DNA of 64,000 nt from Streptomyces tendae (GTDB lineage: Bacteria > Actinomycetota > Actinomycetes > Streptomycetales > Streptomycetaceae). Of this stretch, positions 24,589 through 32,722 are shown one piece after another. Made by a program: the position numbers and the translations under genes. The first letter of the stretch is position 1. Each line of letters starts with the position of its first letter. Location: NCBI RefSeq assembly GCF_014650435.1, contig NZ_BMUY01000008.1, positions 380,285 to 444,284 on the forward strand, given 5' to 3'. A model generated the notes under the pieces. The model was not told where the DNA came from, ran no database searches, and saw only the letters and a program-made list of their open reading frames with translations.

Positions 24589-24615
24589 CAGCCCCCGGCG
24601 TGCTGCCGGGGGCTG
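24589..24615. terminator. hairpin inside the element relic
   Basis: CAGCCCCCGGC (24589-24599) pairs with GCCGGGGGCTG (24605-24615) around GTGCT, followed by TTGT. It could end transcription of the acyl-CoA dehydrogenase or of the former integrase gene. Confidence 0.6.
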
Positions 24616-24725
24616 TTGTCGTACGTGGATCAGGCGACCTCTGTCGCCTCCGTGGGGTCGTCCGCGCTGGGCGTCAGCATGGTTGCGATGGCTGCACGGC
24701 CACGCTGCTCGGCCCCTTCGAAGAT

Positions 24726-24935
24726 CTAGTGGTAGTGCTCCCTGAGCACGTCAGTACTGCTGTGGCCCATCCAGTCGGCCACGTCGTTCTCGGGGACTCC
24801 GGCGTACAGCAGTCGCGACCCGTAGTAGTGCCGGAGCGAGTGAGCCTTGCAGTACTTCACCTGTCCCTTGCCCAGAGCCTCCATCCAGATCTTCGGGTAG
24901 AAGTACGACGCGTAGAGGTAGCCAGTCCTCGTCAC
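24726..24935 (-). pseudogene. tyrosine recombinase (integrase), C-terminal fragment
   Basis: The open segment encodes 69 residues ending in a TAG at 24726-24728. It carries the last three catalytic elements of a phage-type integrase: HSLRH (box II His and Arg), WMGH and the nucleophile Tyr in REHYH near the end. A TGA lies in frame seven codons upstream of the GTG at 24935, and the N-terminal domain with the first catalytic Arg is missing, so the protein cannot be active. The C-terminus points toward the left junction. Its placement in the duplicated-end interval ties it to the insertion that changed the acyl-CoA dehydrogenase. Confidence 0.85.
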
Positions 24936-24985
24936 GTTGGGGGGTGTCCGTGCAGGTCAGCGCCGTATGACCTGTAAAGCACGCA

Positions 24986-25044
24986 CATCTACGAGGGGCA
25001 CCAACCAGGTCCAGCGCATCGTCATGGCGCGCAACCTGCCCTGA
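24986..25044 (+). pseudogene. displaced original 3' end of the acyl-CoA dehydrogenase gene
   Basis: The segment reads as the last 18 codons of the dehydrogenase (YEGTNQ...VMARNLP then TGA) using high-GC host codons: TAC, CAG, GTC, CGC and TGA, where the functional copy has TAT, CAA, GTT, AGG and TAG. One extra G in the run at 24995-24998 breaks the frame, as expected of a sequence no longer under selection. It has no start codon and is only a remnant. Confidence 0.85.
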
Positions 25045-25156
25045 CGGCCGCGGCTCGCTCGTCTGATCGATTGTCAGTGGTGGATGAGACGGTGGATCCA
25101 TCGCGTCGGGAAGCTGCCGGAGCGGCAATCGGCAATCGGCAAGAGGGGGATCCGCC

Positions 25157-26197
25157 ATGTCCAAGAGCCAGAACTACATCAACCACGTCGCTCTCGTCCT
25201 GGACGCCAGTTCGTCCATGCGGCGTCTGAGCCACAAGGTGGTCGAGGTCGCCGACCAGCAGATCGCCTACCTGGCCCGCCGCTCGCAGGAGCTGGACCAG
25301 GAGACCCGCGTCACGGTGTACGTCTTCGCCGACCAGGTGGAGTGCGTCATCTACGACAAGGACGTGCTGCGGATGCCGTCGCTGAAGCAGATGTACCGGG
25401 TCGGCGGCATGACGGCGCTGCTGGCGGCCACGCTCAAGTCGCAGCGGGAGCTGGCGCAGACCGCCCAGCTCTACGGCGACCACAGCTTCCTGACGTTCGT
25501 CCTCACGGACGGCCAGGAGAACGTGAGCCACCGCTGCCCGGACGCCCCCGCCCGGGACCCGCGCGCACTGGTCGAGGCCGTGTCCACGATGATCGAGACC
25601 CAGGCGGACAACTGGACGCTGGCCGTCCTCGTCCCGGACCAGATGGGCAAGCGCGAGGCCATGCAGTACGGCTTCCCCAAGGACAACATCGCCATCTGGG
25701 ACGCCACGAGCACCCAGGGCCTGGAAGAGGCCGGCCAGGTCATCCAGGAGGCCACCGAGAAGTTCATGGTGGGCCGCACCAAGGGCATCCGCGGGTCGCG
25801 GGCCGTCTTCTCCACCGGCGCGGACGCGGTCAACAAGGAGACCATCAAGGCGGCCGGCCTCACCCCGGTGGAGGCGTCGAAGTACGCGCTGATCGACGTG
25901 ACCCGTGACGTGGCGATCCGGGACTGGGTCGTCGAGCGCGGGCACACGTACCGCACGGGCGGTGCGTTCTACCAGCTGAGCAAGTCGGAGAAGGTCCAGC
26001 CGAAGAAGCAGATATCGGTGCTGGAGAAGAAGACGGACCGGGTGTACACGGGGCCCGAAGCCCGCGCCCTGCTCGGCCTGCCGGACGTGGAGGTCCGCAT
26101 CAAGCCCGACCACAACGACGACTTCACGATCTTCGTGCAGAGCACGAGCGTGAACCGGAAGCTCGTGGCGAACACGCGGCTCCTGCTCATGCTCTGA
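25157..26197 (+). CDS. von Willebrand factor A-domain protein
   Basis: The 346-residue product has a vWA domain over about residues 8-190. The MIDAS motif DASSS lies at about 16-20 and later LTDGQEN near 115 completes a metal-ion-dependent adhesion site. The C-terminal third is basic and hydrophilic with no membrane segment or signal peptide, so it is cytoplasmic. It resembles the tellurite-resistance-associated TerF/TerY-like vWA proteins in layout, but no ter genes are adjacent and the function is unknown. An AGAGGGGG run lies upstream of the ATG. It is the first intact gene after the element relic. Confidence 0.8.
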   Translation: MSKSQNYINHVALVLDASSSMRRLSHKVVEVADQQIAYLARRSQELDQETRVTVYVFADQVECVIYDKDVLRMPSLKQMYRVGGMTALLAATLKSQRELAQTAQLYGDHSFLTFVLTDGQENVSHRCPDAPARDPRALVEAVSTMIETQADNWTLAVLVPDQMGKREAMQYGFPKDNIAIWDATSTQGLEEAGQVIQEATEKFMVGRTKGIRGSRAVFSTGADAVNKETIKAAGLTPVEASKYALIDVTRDVAIRDWVVERGHTYRTGGAFYQLSKSEKVQPKKQISVLEKKTDRVYTGPEARALLGLPDVEVRIKPDHNDDFTIFVQSTSVNRKLVANTRLLLML

Positions 26198-26242
26198 GGC
26201 TCGGCCGTCCCCGATGGCCGTGACGTCCGCGGCGGCAGGGGG

Positions 26243-26800
26243 TCAGTCCTCGTACCCCTCCGCCACCCGTCGCTCGCGCAGTTCCATGATCGCGCGTCGG
26301 CGGGCCAGCCGGTGGGTGCGGCGGATCTGGGCCTCCTGGTAGCGCCGCTTGTCCTTCTCGGTCTCCGGGAGCACCGGCGGCACCGTGCGGGGCTTGCCGT
26401 CGGCGTCCACGGCGGCGAAGACCAGGTAGGCCGAGCCGACCTGGGTGGCGGGCGTGGACTCGTTCCAGCGCTCGGCCAGGACCCGGACGCCCACCTCCAT
26501 GGAGCTGCGGCCGGTCCAGTTGACCTGTGCCTTCACATGGACGAGGTCGCCGACGCGGACCGGCTCGAGGAACGCCATCTCGTCCATGGACGCGGTGACG
26601 GCGGGTCCGCCGGAGTGCCGTCCGGCCACGGCGCCCGCCGCGTCGTCGACGAGCTTCATGATCACACCGCCGTGCACCGTGCCCAGAAGGTTGGTGTCGC
26701 TGTGCGTCATGATGTGGCTGAGGGTGGTGCGGGAGGCCGAGGTCGGCTTGCCCGGGATCTCCGGGGGCGCGGCCGAGGCCTGTTCTGCCTGGTCTGTCAT
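26243..26800 (-). CDS. acyl-CoA thioesterase, hotdog fold
   Basis: The 185-residue product has a hotdog domain at about residues 20-140. The family signature NLLGTVHGGVIMKLVDDAAG carries the active-site Asn/His/Asp region, followed by TASMDEMAFLEPVRVGD. This resembles the YciA/BACH class, which hydrolyses acyl-CoA to free acid and CoA. The C-terminal 40 residues are strongly charged (KDKRRYQEAQIRRTHRLARR) and may be a coiled extension. The ATG has GGTGGAGG upstream. A longer frame upstream is a shadow of the LCP gene. It diverges from that LCP gene with 120 bases between. Confidence 0.92.
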   Translation of the reverse strand: MTDQAEQASAAPPEIPGKPTSASRTTLSHIMTHSDTNLLGTVHGGVIMKLVDDAAGAVAGRHSGGPAVTASMDEMAFLEPVRVGDLVHVKAQVNWTGRSSMEVGVRVLAERWNESTPATQVGSAYLVFAAVDADGKPRTVPPVLPETEKDKRRYQEAQIRRTHRLARRRAIMELRERRVAEGYED

Positions 26801-26920
26801 GGCCTCCACCTTATGCCGGGGGCACACGGGCGTGATTTTGTGTCGGGTTCGCAACAGCACTGCCCTGATTTTCCGACATACCTTGTAACGCCCACCGGGC
26901 GGCCCTGCACACTGGTGCGC

Positions 26921-28195
26921 ATGAATGATTGGCCCGAGGGATGGTCCGGTGACAACCGCGGCAGCGGATACGGACGCGGCAGCGCGAGCGCACGGCCCGA
27001 GAGCGCCCGCGTGATGCGCCAGGTCCGCCGCGGCACGCCGCCGCCCGGCCCGGGCCCGTCGGCCCCGCCGTACGGCGCCGGGGTGCCCCAGCAGCCGTCG
27101 TACACCGACGGCCAGGGGCACGGCGGCGACGGGTACGACAGCGGGTACAACACCGGCCAGGTCTACGGCGGTGGCGGCGGCCAGGGCCCCGGCCGACAGG
27201 TCCGGGACCGGCCCGCGCCGAACTGGCGCCGCCGGATCAAGTGGACCGCGATCACGGTGGTGACCGTGCTGGTCGTCACCACCGTCGGGACCTACTTCTG
27301 GGCCGACTCCAAGCTCAACCGCGAGGTCGACCTGTCCAAGGTCATCGAGCGGCCCGGGGCCGGCGAGGGCACCAACTACCTGATCGTCGGCTCCGACAGC
27401 CGCGAGGGCATGACCGACGAGCAGAAGAAGGACCTCCACACCGGCTCCGCCGAGGGCAAGCGCACCGACTCGATGATGATCCTGCACACCGGGGACAACG
27501 GGGCGACGCTGATCTCGCTGCCCCGCGACTCGGACGTGGAGATCCCGAGCTTCGTCGGCTCCGAGTCCGGCAAGAAGTACCCGGGCACCGGCCGCCACAC
27601 CAAGCTGAACGCCGCCTACGCCGAGGACGGCCCCGAGCTGCTGGTGCGCACCATCGAGCACAACACCGGACTGCGCCTGGACCATTACGTGGAGATCGGC
27701 TTCGCCGGCTTCGCGAACATCGTGGACGCGGTCGGCGGCGTCGAGATGGACATCCCGCAGGACATCAAGGACAAGAAGTCCGGCGCCGACTTCAAGAAGG
27801 GCAAGCAGACCCTGAACGGCGAGGAGGCCCTCGCCTTCGTCCGCACCCGGTACGCGCTGGCCGGCTCCGACCTGGACCGCACCAAGAACCAGCAGAAGTT
27901 CCTGTCGGCGCTGGCGAGCCAGGTGGCCACCCCGTCGACGGTCCTCAACCCGTTCAAGCTGTACCCGACCATGGGCGCCGGCCTGGACTCCCTCATCGTC
28001 GACAAGGACATGGGCCTGTTCGACCTGGCGAGCATGTTCTGGGCGATGAAGAACGTCAGCGGCGGCGAGGGCACCTCGATGAACATGCCGATCTCGGGCA
28101 GCGTCGGCGGCAACCTCAAGTGGGACGACGCCAAGGTGAAGAAGCTCGTCGAGGAGCTGAAGAACGACGAGAAGGTCACCGTCTCCGGCAACTGA
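26921..28195 (+). CDS. LytR-CpsA-Psr (LCP) family cell-wall protein
   Basis: The 424-residue product has a cytoplasmic Gly/Pro/Tyr-rich N-terminus of about 105 residues, one membrane segment at about 108-126 and an extracellular LCP domain. Key blocks are NYLIVGSDSREG, LISLPRDSDVEIP (with the Arg/Asp of the lipid-phosphate site), KLNAAYAEDG, LDHYVEIGFAGFANIVDAVGGVEM and EALAFVRTRY. LCP proteins transfer glycopolymers from lipid carriers to peptidoglycan. There is no LytR_C domain. The ATG lacks a ribosome binding site, and CACACT at 26908-26913 suggests a leaderless message. It is the only plus-strand LCP gene of seven here. Confidence 0.92.
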   Translation: MNDWPEGWSGDNRGSGYGRGSASARPESARVMRQVRRGTPPPGPGPSAPPYGAGVPQQPSYTDGQGHGGDGYDSGYNTGQVYGGGGGQGPGRQVRDRPAPNWRRRIKWTAITVVTVLVVTTVGTYFWADSKLNREVDLSKVIERPGAGEGTNYLIVGSDSREGMTDEQKKDLHTGSAEGKRTDSMMILHTGDNGATLISLPRDSDVEIPSFVGSESGKKYPGTGRHTKLNAAYAEDGPELLVRTIEHNTGLRLDHYVEIGFAGFANIVDAVGGVEMDIPQDIKDKKSGADFKKGKQTLNGEEALAFVRTRYALAGSDLDRTKNQQKFLSALASQVATPSTVLNPFKLYPTMGAGLDSLIVDKDMGLFDLASMFWAMKNVSGGEGTSMNMPISGSVGGNLKWDDAKVKKLVEELKNDEKVTVSGN

Positions 28196-28204
28196 GCCGG
28201 AGAC
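28181..28204. terminator. hairpin over the LCP stop codon
   Basis: GTCTCCGGC (28181-28189) pairs with GCCGGAGAC (28196-28204), loop AACTGA containing the TGA stop. It separates convergent LCP genes that are only 18 bases apart. Confidence 0.6.
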
Positions 28205-28213
28205 CGGCGGACC

Positions 28214-29725
28214 TCACTCGTCGCCGCAGACCACCTCGTCGCCCCGCACCACCGCGCCCGACTCCTGCGGCGGGTCGGCCGGCCGCACCTTCGCCACCTT
28301 CTCGAAGTCGGCGCCCGCGATCACCTTCAGCGTGGCGCCCTGCCCCTTGACCGGCTTCAGCTCGCTGCCGGGCAGCGCGGCGGACAGCGACTTCGCCGAC
28401 TGGTCCCAGCGGGGGTCGTAGGCGACGACGGTCCGCTCGACCGCCCGGTCCCCGGCGTTGCGCGGTGCCCTGGTGGTGCGGAACCCGGTCGCGGCCAGCG
28501 CGTCGTCCACCCGCTTGCCGAGCCCGGAGGTGCGGGTGCCGTTCTCCACCTGGACGCGGATCTGCTTCGGGTCCACCGGGACCCGCACCGGCGCCGGACC
28601 CTTCGGCTTCGGTTTCGGCGCGGCCAGCGGCTCGTCCTCGCGCAGGGCGTCGAAGAGCCGCTCGGACTTCGCCGGGTCCCACTTCAGGGTCGAACCGACG
28701 CCCTTGACCGCGTAGCCCATCTGCCCGATCGGCACGGTGGTGAACTCGGAGGACGACGGCGAGAAGTTCCGCATCGCCCGCCCGAGCGTCAGCAGCTCGT
28801 CGGTGCCGAAGCCCTGGTCGGCCCGGACCGAGCCGAGCACGGCCCGGGTGACGTCCCGGAACCTCAGCGGGTTCAGCAGGATGCCCGAGGAGGTGGCCCG
28901 GTCGATCAGCGCGGCCAGGAAACGCTGCTGGCGCTTCATCCGGCTCAGGTCCGAGGCGCCGTCGAGGTGCCGGGCCCGCACGTACTGCAGTGCCTGCCCG
29001 CCCTTCAGGGTGTGGGTGCCGGCCGGCAGGTCGAGTCCGGTGTAGCTGTCCTTGAGCGGCTGGACCGTGCAGATTTTCACACCGCCGAGGATGTCCACGG
29101 TCTTCATGAAGCTGGTGAAGTCGACCTCCAGATAGTGGTCGATCTTCACCCGGGTCATGTTCTCCACGGTGCGGATCGTCAGCTGCGGGCCGCCCTCGGC
29201 GTAGGCCGCGTTCAGCTTGAGCGGGTGCCCCTTGTGGTGCTCGCCGGTGGTGCGGTCGGTGTGGCCGGGCGTCTCGGCGTACGAGTCGCGCGGCAGGCTG
29301 ACCACGCTCGCGCGCTCCCGGTCCTCCGAGATGTGCACGATCATGATCGTGTCGGTGCAGTGGCAGGGGGCACCGCCCAGCCGGTACTTGCGCCGCTCCT
29401 CCTCGGTGATCTCGTCCCGGCCGTCGGTGCCGACCATCAGGACGTTCATGCCGTCGCCCGCCCGCGGCCGGTTCTTCATGTCCTTGAACGCGTCGACCCG
29501 TGAGATGTCCGAGTCGAGGCCGGTGAGCACGGCGTGCCCGATCCCGGCGGAGCCGAGCACCACCACCGAAAGCGCGGTCACCGCCCGCACGGCCCAGCGC
29601 GGCTTCCTCCGCCGTACGGGGGGCCTCGGCGGGCGCCGGGACGGCCGGGGGCCGCCGCGCTGCGGCGGGGGTCCGCCCCGGCCGGTCGAGGCCGGGACCC
29701 GGGACGAGCGGGGCGGCGTGGGCAA
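28214..29725 (-). CDS. LCP-family protein with C-terminal LytR_C domain
   Basis: The 503-residue product starts at a TTG at 29725, which has a perfect GGAGGT (complement of 29732-29737) six bases upstream. An ATG further upstream has none. A proline/arginine-rich cytoplasmic tail precedes a membrane segment at about 46-66. The LCP domain shows NVLMVGTDGRDE, VVSLPRDSYAE, KLNAAYAEGGPQL, IDHYLEVDFTSFMKTVDILGG and ALQYVRARHLDG. A LytR_C domain follows a linker at about residue 350 (RVQVENGTRTSGLGKRV). It likely attaches wall glycopolymers. The promoter region is shared with the divergent glycosyltransferase. Confidence 0.92.
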   Translation of the reverse strand: MPTPPRSSRVPASTGRGGPPPQRGGPRPSRRPPRPPVRRRKPRWAVRAVTALSVVVLGSAGIGHAVLTGLDSDISRVDAFKDMKNRPRAGDGMNVLMVGTDGRDEITEEERRKYRLGGAPCHCTDTIMIVHISEDRERASVVSLPRDSYAETPGHTDRTTGEHHKGHPLKLNAAYAEGGPQLTIRTVENMTRVKIDHYLEVDFTSFMKTVDILGGVKICTVQPLKDSYTGLDLPAGTHTLKGGQALQYVRARHLDGASDLSRMKRQQRFLAALIDRATSSGILLNPLRFRDVTRAVLGSVRADQGFGTDELLTLGRAMRNFSPSSSEFTTVPIGQMGYAVKGVGSTLKWDPAKSERLFDALREDEPLAAPKPKPKGPAPVRVPVDPKQIRVQVENGTRTSGLGKRVDDALAATGFRTTRAPRNAGDRAVERTVVAYDPRWDQSAKSLSAALPGSELKPVKGQGATLKVIAGADFEKVAKVRPADPPQESGAVVRGDEVVCGDE

Positions 29726-29876
29726 GGGGACACCTCCGCGGGGACGGGCCCTGGGCGTGGAGCGTGAGGCCGTACGTGGGATTCGTGAGCACCGTAGGCC
29801 CATACGATCTGCTGCCCGGCCCCGTGACCCCCGCGGCGCGCACCCGTGTCCCCCGTTCGCGGTAACGTGAGCACCG

Positions 29877-30932
29877 ATGAACGCCAAGTCCGACGTGCGG
29901 CTGCCCGCCGTTTCCGTGATCATGCCCGTCCTCAACGAGGAGCGGCACCTGCGCGGCGCCGTCCGCGCCATCCTCGCCCAGGAGTACGCCGGCGAGATGG
30001 AGGTCGTGATCGCCGTCGGTCCCTCCACGGACCGTACGGAAGAGATCGCCGCCGAACTCGTCCGCGAGGACCCCCGGGTCCACACCGTGCCGAACCCCAC
30101 CGGCCGTACGCCCGCAGCGCTGAACGCCGCGATCAAGGCGTCCCGCCACCCGGTCGTCGTCCGCGTCGACGGCCACGGCATGCTGTCGCCGAACTACATC
30201 TCCACGGCCGTACGGCTCCTGGAGGAGACCGGTGCGCAGAACGTCGGCGGCATCATGCACGCCGAGGGCGAGAACGCCTGGGAGGACGCCGTCGCCGCCG
30301 CGATGACGTCGAAGATCGGCGTGGGCAACGCCGCGTTCCACACCGGCGGACAGGCGGCGCCCGCCGAGACCGTCTACCTCGGCGTGTTCCGCCGCGAGGC
30401 GCTGGAGCGGCAGGGCGGCTACAACGAGGAGTTCATCCGCGCCCAGGACTGGGAGCTGAACTTCCGCATCCGCGAGGCCGGCGGCCTGATCTGGTTCTCA
30501 CCCGAGCTGCGGGTGTCCTACCGCCCCCGGCCGAGCATGCGGGCGCTGGCCAAGCAGTACAAGGACTACGGCCGCTGGCGGCACGTCGTCGCGCGCTACC
30601 ACTCCGGCTCCATCAACCTGCGCTACCTTGCCCCGCCGACCGCCGTGTGCGCCATCGCGGCCGGTGTCGTGGTGGGCGCCGCGCTGACCCCCTGGGGCTT
30701 CGTCGTGCCCGGCGCCTACCTCGCGGCGATCGTGGCCGGCTCGCTGCCCGCCGGGAAGGGGCTCGGGCTGAAGGCGCGGGCGCAGATACCGGTGGCCCTG
30801 GCGACCATGCACATGTCGTGGGGCTGGGGCTTCCTGACCAGCCCGAAGTCGCTGGCCAGGAAGGTCATCGCCTCACGGCGCCCGGCGGTCCGGCCGGACG
30901 CGGGGGCCACGGACGCCGCCGGGACGCGCTGA
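29877..30932 (+). CDS. GT2-family glycosyltransferase
   Basis: The 351-residue product has an N-terminal GT-A domain: VSVIMPVLNEERHLRGAV at about residues 12-29, the metal-binding position VRVDGHGM near 103 and the acceptor-side QDWELNFRIREAGG near 200. Two or three hydrophobic segments follow at about 255-310 with a basic tail. This is like membrane-linked exopolysaccharide transferases of the ExoA type. It lies inside the LCP array, so it could make a glycopolymer that LCP enzymes attach (inference). The ATG has little ribosome-binding complementarity. It converges with the next LCP gene with 24 bases between. Confidence 0.88.
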   Translation: MNAKSDVRLPAVSVIMPVLNEERHLRGAVRAILAQEYAGEMEVVIAVGPSTDRTEEIAAELVREDPRVHTVPNPTGRTPAALNAAIKASRHPVVVRVDGHGMLSPNYISTAVRLLEETGAQNVGGIMHAEGENAWEDAVAAAMTSKIGVGNAAFHTGGQAAPAETVYLGVFRREALERQGGYNEEFIRAQDWELNFRIREAGGLIWFSPELRVSYRPRPSMRALAKQYKDYGRWRHVVARYHSGSINLRYLAPPTAVCAIAAGVVVGAALTPWGFVVPGAYLAAIVAGSLPAGKGLGLKARAQIPVALATMHMSWGWGFLTSPKSLARKVIASRRPAVRPDAGATDAAGTR

Positions 30933-30956
30933 CGTCCGTCAGGCCCGGGGCCGGCC

Positions 30957-32645
30957 TCAGGACCAGGTGAACGCAGGGCTCACGTGCATGCAGGCGCTGT
31001 CGTCCGCGCCGTTGAGGGCCTCGGCCGACTCCGGGGTCCGGTCGTCGCTCTCGGGCGCCCTGTACGCCGTGCCCTCGCGCCAGTCGGCGCCCACGACGAG
31101 CGTGACGCCGGAGACGTCCGTCGACCGCTTCACCGAACTCGCCGGGATCCCCAGGGACTTGGCGACGCGCCGGGCGTCGCCCTCCAGGTCGGCGCTCGGG
31201 TAGCGGATCACCGTACGGTCCTCGCTCGGCAGCACCGACGGGTCCGCGACCGCCTTCGCGAAGCCCCGCTCCACCAAGAGCCCGGTGACCGTGTTCGCGC
31301 GTCCGGGGGCCGTGCCCAGCTCGTCGGTGCGGGTGCCGTTGCGGACCTGCACCGCGATCTCGTCGTCGGGTGCGGCCGGGTCGGCCGGGGGCTCCGGCTC
31401 CGCGTCGGGCTTCTTCTTCGCGTCCCTGCCGTCCAGCGCGATGTCCTCGCGCACCAGCCGGAACAGCTGTTCCGCGTCCTCGGTCGGTTCGACGCGCGCG
31501 CCCACGTACCGGTTGGGCATCGTGGTCATGGTGATGCGCTCGGGCTTCACCCGGCGCAGCTCGTTGCTGAGGTCGTACAGCTTCTTGACGGAGTCCAGGC
31601 CCGGGTCGACGGTGAGTGCCTCGGTGGCCTCCTCGGCGAGCCTGCGCAGCCTGTTCGGGCTGCTGAGGGTCGCGTTCTCGCGCAGCACCCGGACCATCGA
31701 GTTCAGGTACATGTGCTGGGCCTTGGCCCGTGCCAGGTCGCTGCCGTCCTCGAAGCCGTAGCGGGTGCGCAGCCACTGCAGGGCCTGCTCGCCCTTGACC
31801 GGGTGCGTGCCCTTGGCCAGTTTCAGACCGGAGCCGTGGCCCGAGTTGTCGCGCGAGTGGATGTTGGCGTCCACGCAGACCGGGACGCCGCCGACGGCGT
31901 CCGCCATCGAGACGACGCCCGCGAAGTCGACCATCACGAAGTGGTCGATGTGGATGCCGGTCAGCTCCTGCCAGGTGGCCACCGTGCAGCCGGGACCGCC
32001 GTGGCCGAGGCTCTGGTTGGTCATCACCCGGCCCTCGCTCGCCGGGTAGACCTCACCGTCGTCCGGGTCGGTGCACTTGGGTATCTCCAGCAGGGTGTCG
32101 CGCGGCATGCTGACCACCGACATGTTGCTGCGGTCGGCGGACAGGTGCACCAGCATCTGCACGTCCGCCAGCGGCGTGGAGCCGAACGTCTCGCGGGCGC
32201 CGCCCAGTTGCTGGTTCTCCTCGCTGTCCCGGGCGTCCGAGCCGATGACGAGGATGTTCAGCGGGGTCTGACCGGCCGCGTTCGGCGTCGGCGCGGCGAC
32301 CTTGCTGTCGCCCAGGTTCAGGGCGTCCTGCCTGATGTTGTCGTTGAGGTGCTCGTAGTAGAGGTATCCCGCCCCGGCCGTGCCGGCCAGGACCACGGCG
32401 AGCACCACCGCGGTCCAGCGCAGGACGCGCCGCCGACGCCGCGGGCGGGGGCCCTCGGCCTCGCCCGCGGGCCTGCCTTCGCCGTCTTCGGTGCCGTCTT
32501 CGCTGCTGTCTTCGGTCGTGCTCTCGGTGCTGCCTTCGGTGTCGCCGACACCGTTGTCGCCGTCCCCCCGGACGGCCTCCGCACGCTCCAAGGCGTCTGT
32601 CGCGCCCTCTTGCGTGTCCTCCCCCTGCACACTGCTCCGCGTCAC
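30957..32645 (-). CDS. LCP-family protein with LytR_C domain, type A copy 1
   Basis: The 562-residue product has a cytoplasmic tail unusually rich in Glu, Asp, Ser and Thr (STESTTEDSSEDGTEDGEG near residues 39-57), then an Arg cluster and a membrane segment at about 77-96. The LCP domain has NILVIGSDARD, VVSMPRDTLLEIP, IDHFVMVDFAGVVSMADAVGG and ALQWLRTRYGF. A LytR_C domain starts near residue 415 (IAVQVRNGTRTDELG). The GTG at 32645 has GGGAGGG upstream. It is a paralogue of the gene at 34636 (matching MT-SSV starts, NAAGQTP and the C-terminal LTLVVGADWR blocks) and lies 77 bases downstream of the type B gene. Confidence 0.92.
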   Translation of the reverse strand: MTRSSVQGEDTQEGATDALERAEAVRGDGDNGVGDTEGSTESTTEDSSEDGTEDGEGRPAGEAEGPRPRRRRRVLRWTAVVLAVVLAGTAGAGYLYYEHLNDNIRQDALNLGDSKVAAPTPNAAGQTPLNILVIGSDARDSEENQQLGGARETFGSTPLADVQMLVHLSADRSNMSVVSMPRDTLLEIPKCTDPDDGEVYPASEGRVMTNQSLGHGGPGCTVATWQELTGIHIDHFVMVDFAGVVSMADAVGGVPVCVDANIHSRDNSGHGSGLKLAKGTHPVKGEQALQWLRTRYGFEDGSDLARAKAQHMYLNSMVRVLRENATLSSPNRLRRLAEEATEALTVDPGLDSVKKLYDLSNELRRVKPERITMTTMPNRYVGARVEPTEDAEQLFRLVREDIALDGRDAKKKPDAEPEPPADPAAPDDEIAVQVRNGTRTDELGTAPGRANTVTGLLVERGFAKAVADPSVLPSEDRTVIRYPSADLEGDARRVAKSLGIPASSVKRSTDVSGVTLVVGADWREGTAYRAPESDDRTPESAEALNGADDSACMHVSPAFTWS

Positions 32646-32722
32646 TTCCGCGTCCCTCCCCGCCCCCGGGCCACCACGTGGGCCCGTCGCCGTCCTGTGA
32701 GACGTACGACAGGCCCCTCAGG

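Larger units (their letters stand above)
24442..24974. repeat. CAGGTCAG repeats, candidate integrase arm sites
   Basis: CAGGTCAG is at 24442-24449 and 24953-24960. Its complement CTGACCTG is at 24570-24577 and TGACCTG at 24968-24974. One inverted pair lies near each end of the relic, as expected of arm-type sites of a tyrosine recombinase. Confidence 0.5.
24367..24985. mobile_element. relic of an integrative element inserted in the acyl-CoA dehydrogenase gene
   Basis: The short core CACGCA is present at both ends (24367-24372 and 24980-24985), 613 bases apart. To the right of each copy the same 3' coding end follows: the functional one at 24374-24430 with foreign codon use, and a decayed host-like one at 24986-25044. 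Between them lie an integrase C-terminal stub on the minus strand, four CAGGTCAG-type repeats placed like integrase arm sites, and a hairpin. All cargo and the integrase N-terminus are gone. The core is short, so the exact crossover point is uncertain. An insertion at a gene's 3' end with reconstitution of that end is known for e14 in E. coli icd. Confidence 0.75.

Noticed and set aside
24527..24745. Plus-strand 72-codon frame inside the element relic
   Set aside because: No family features, antisense to the hairpin and integrase end, and no ribosome binding site.
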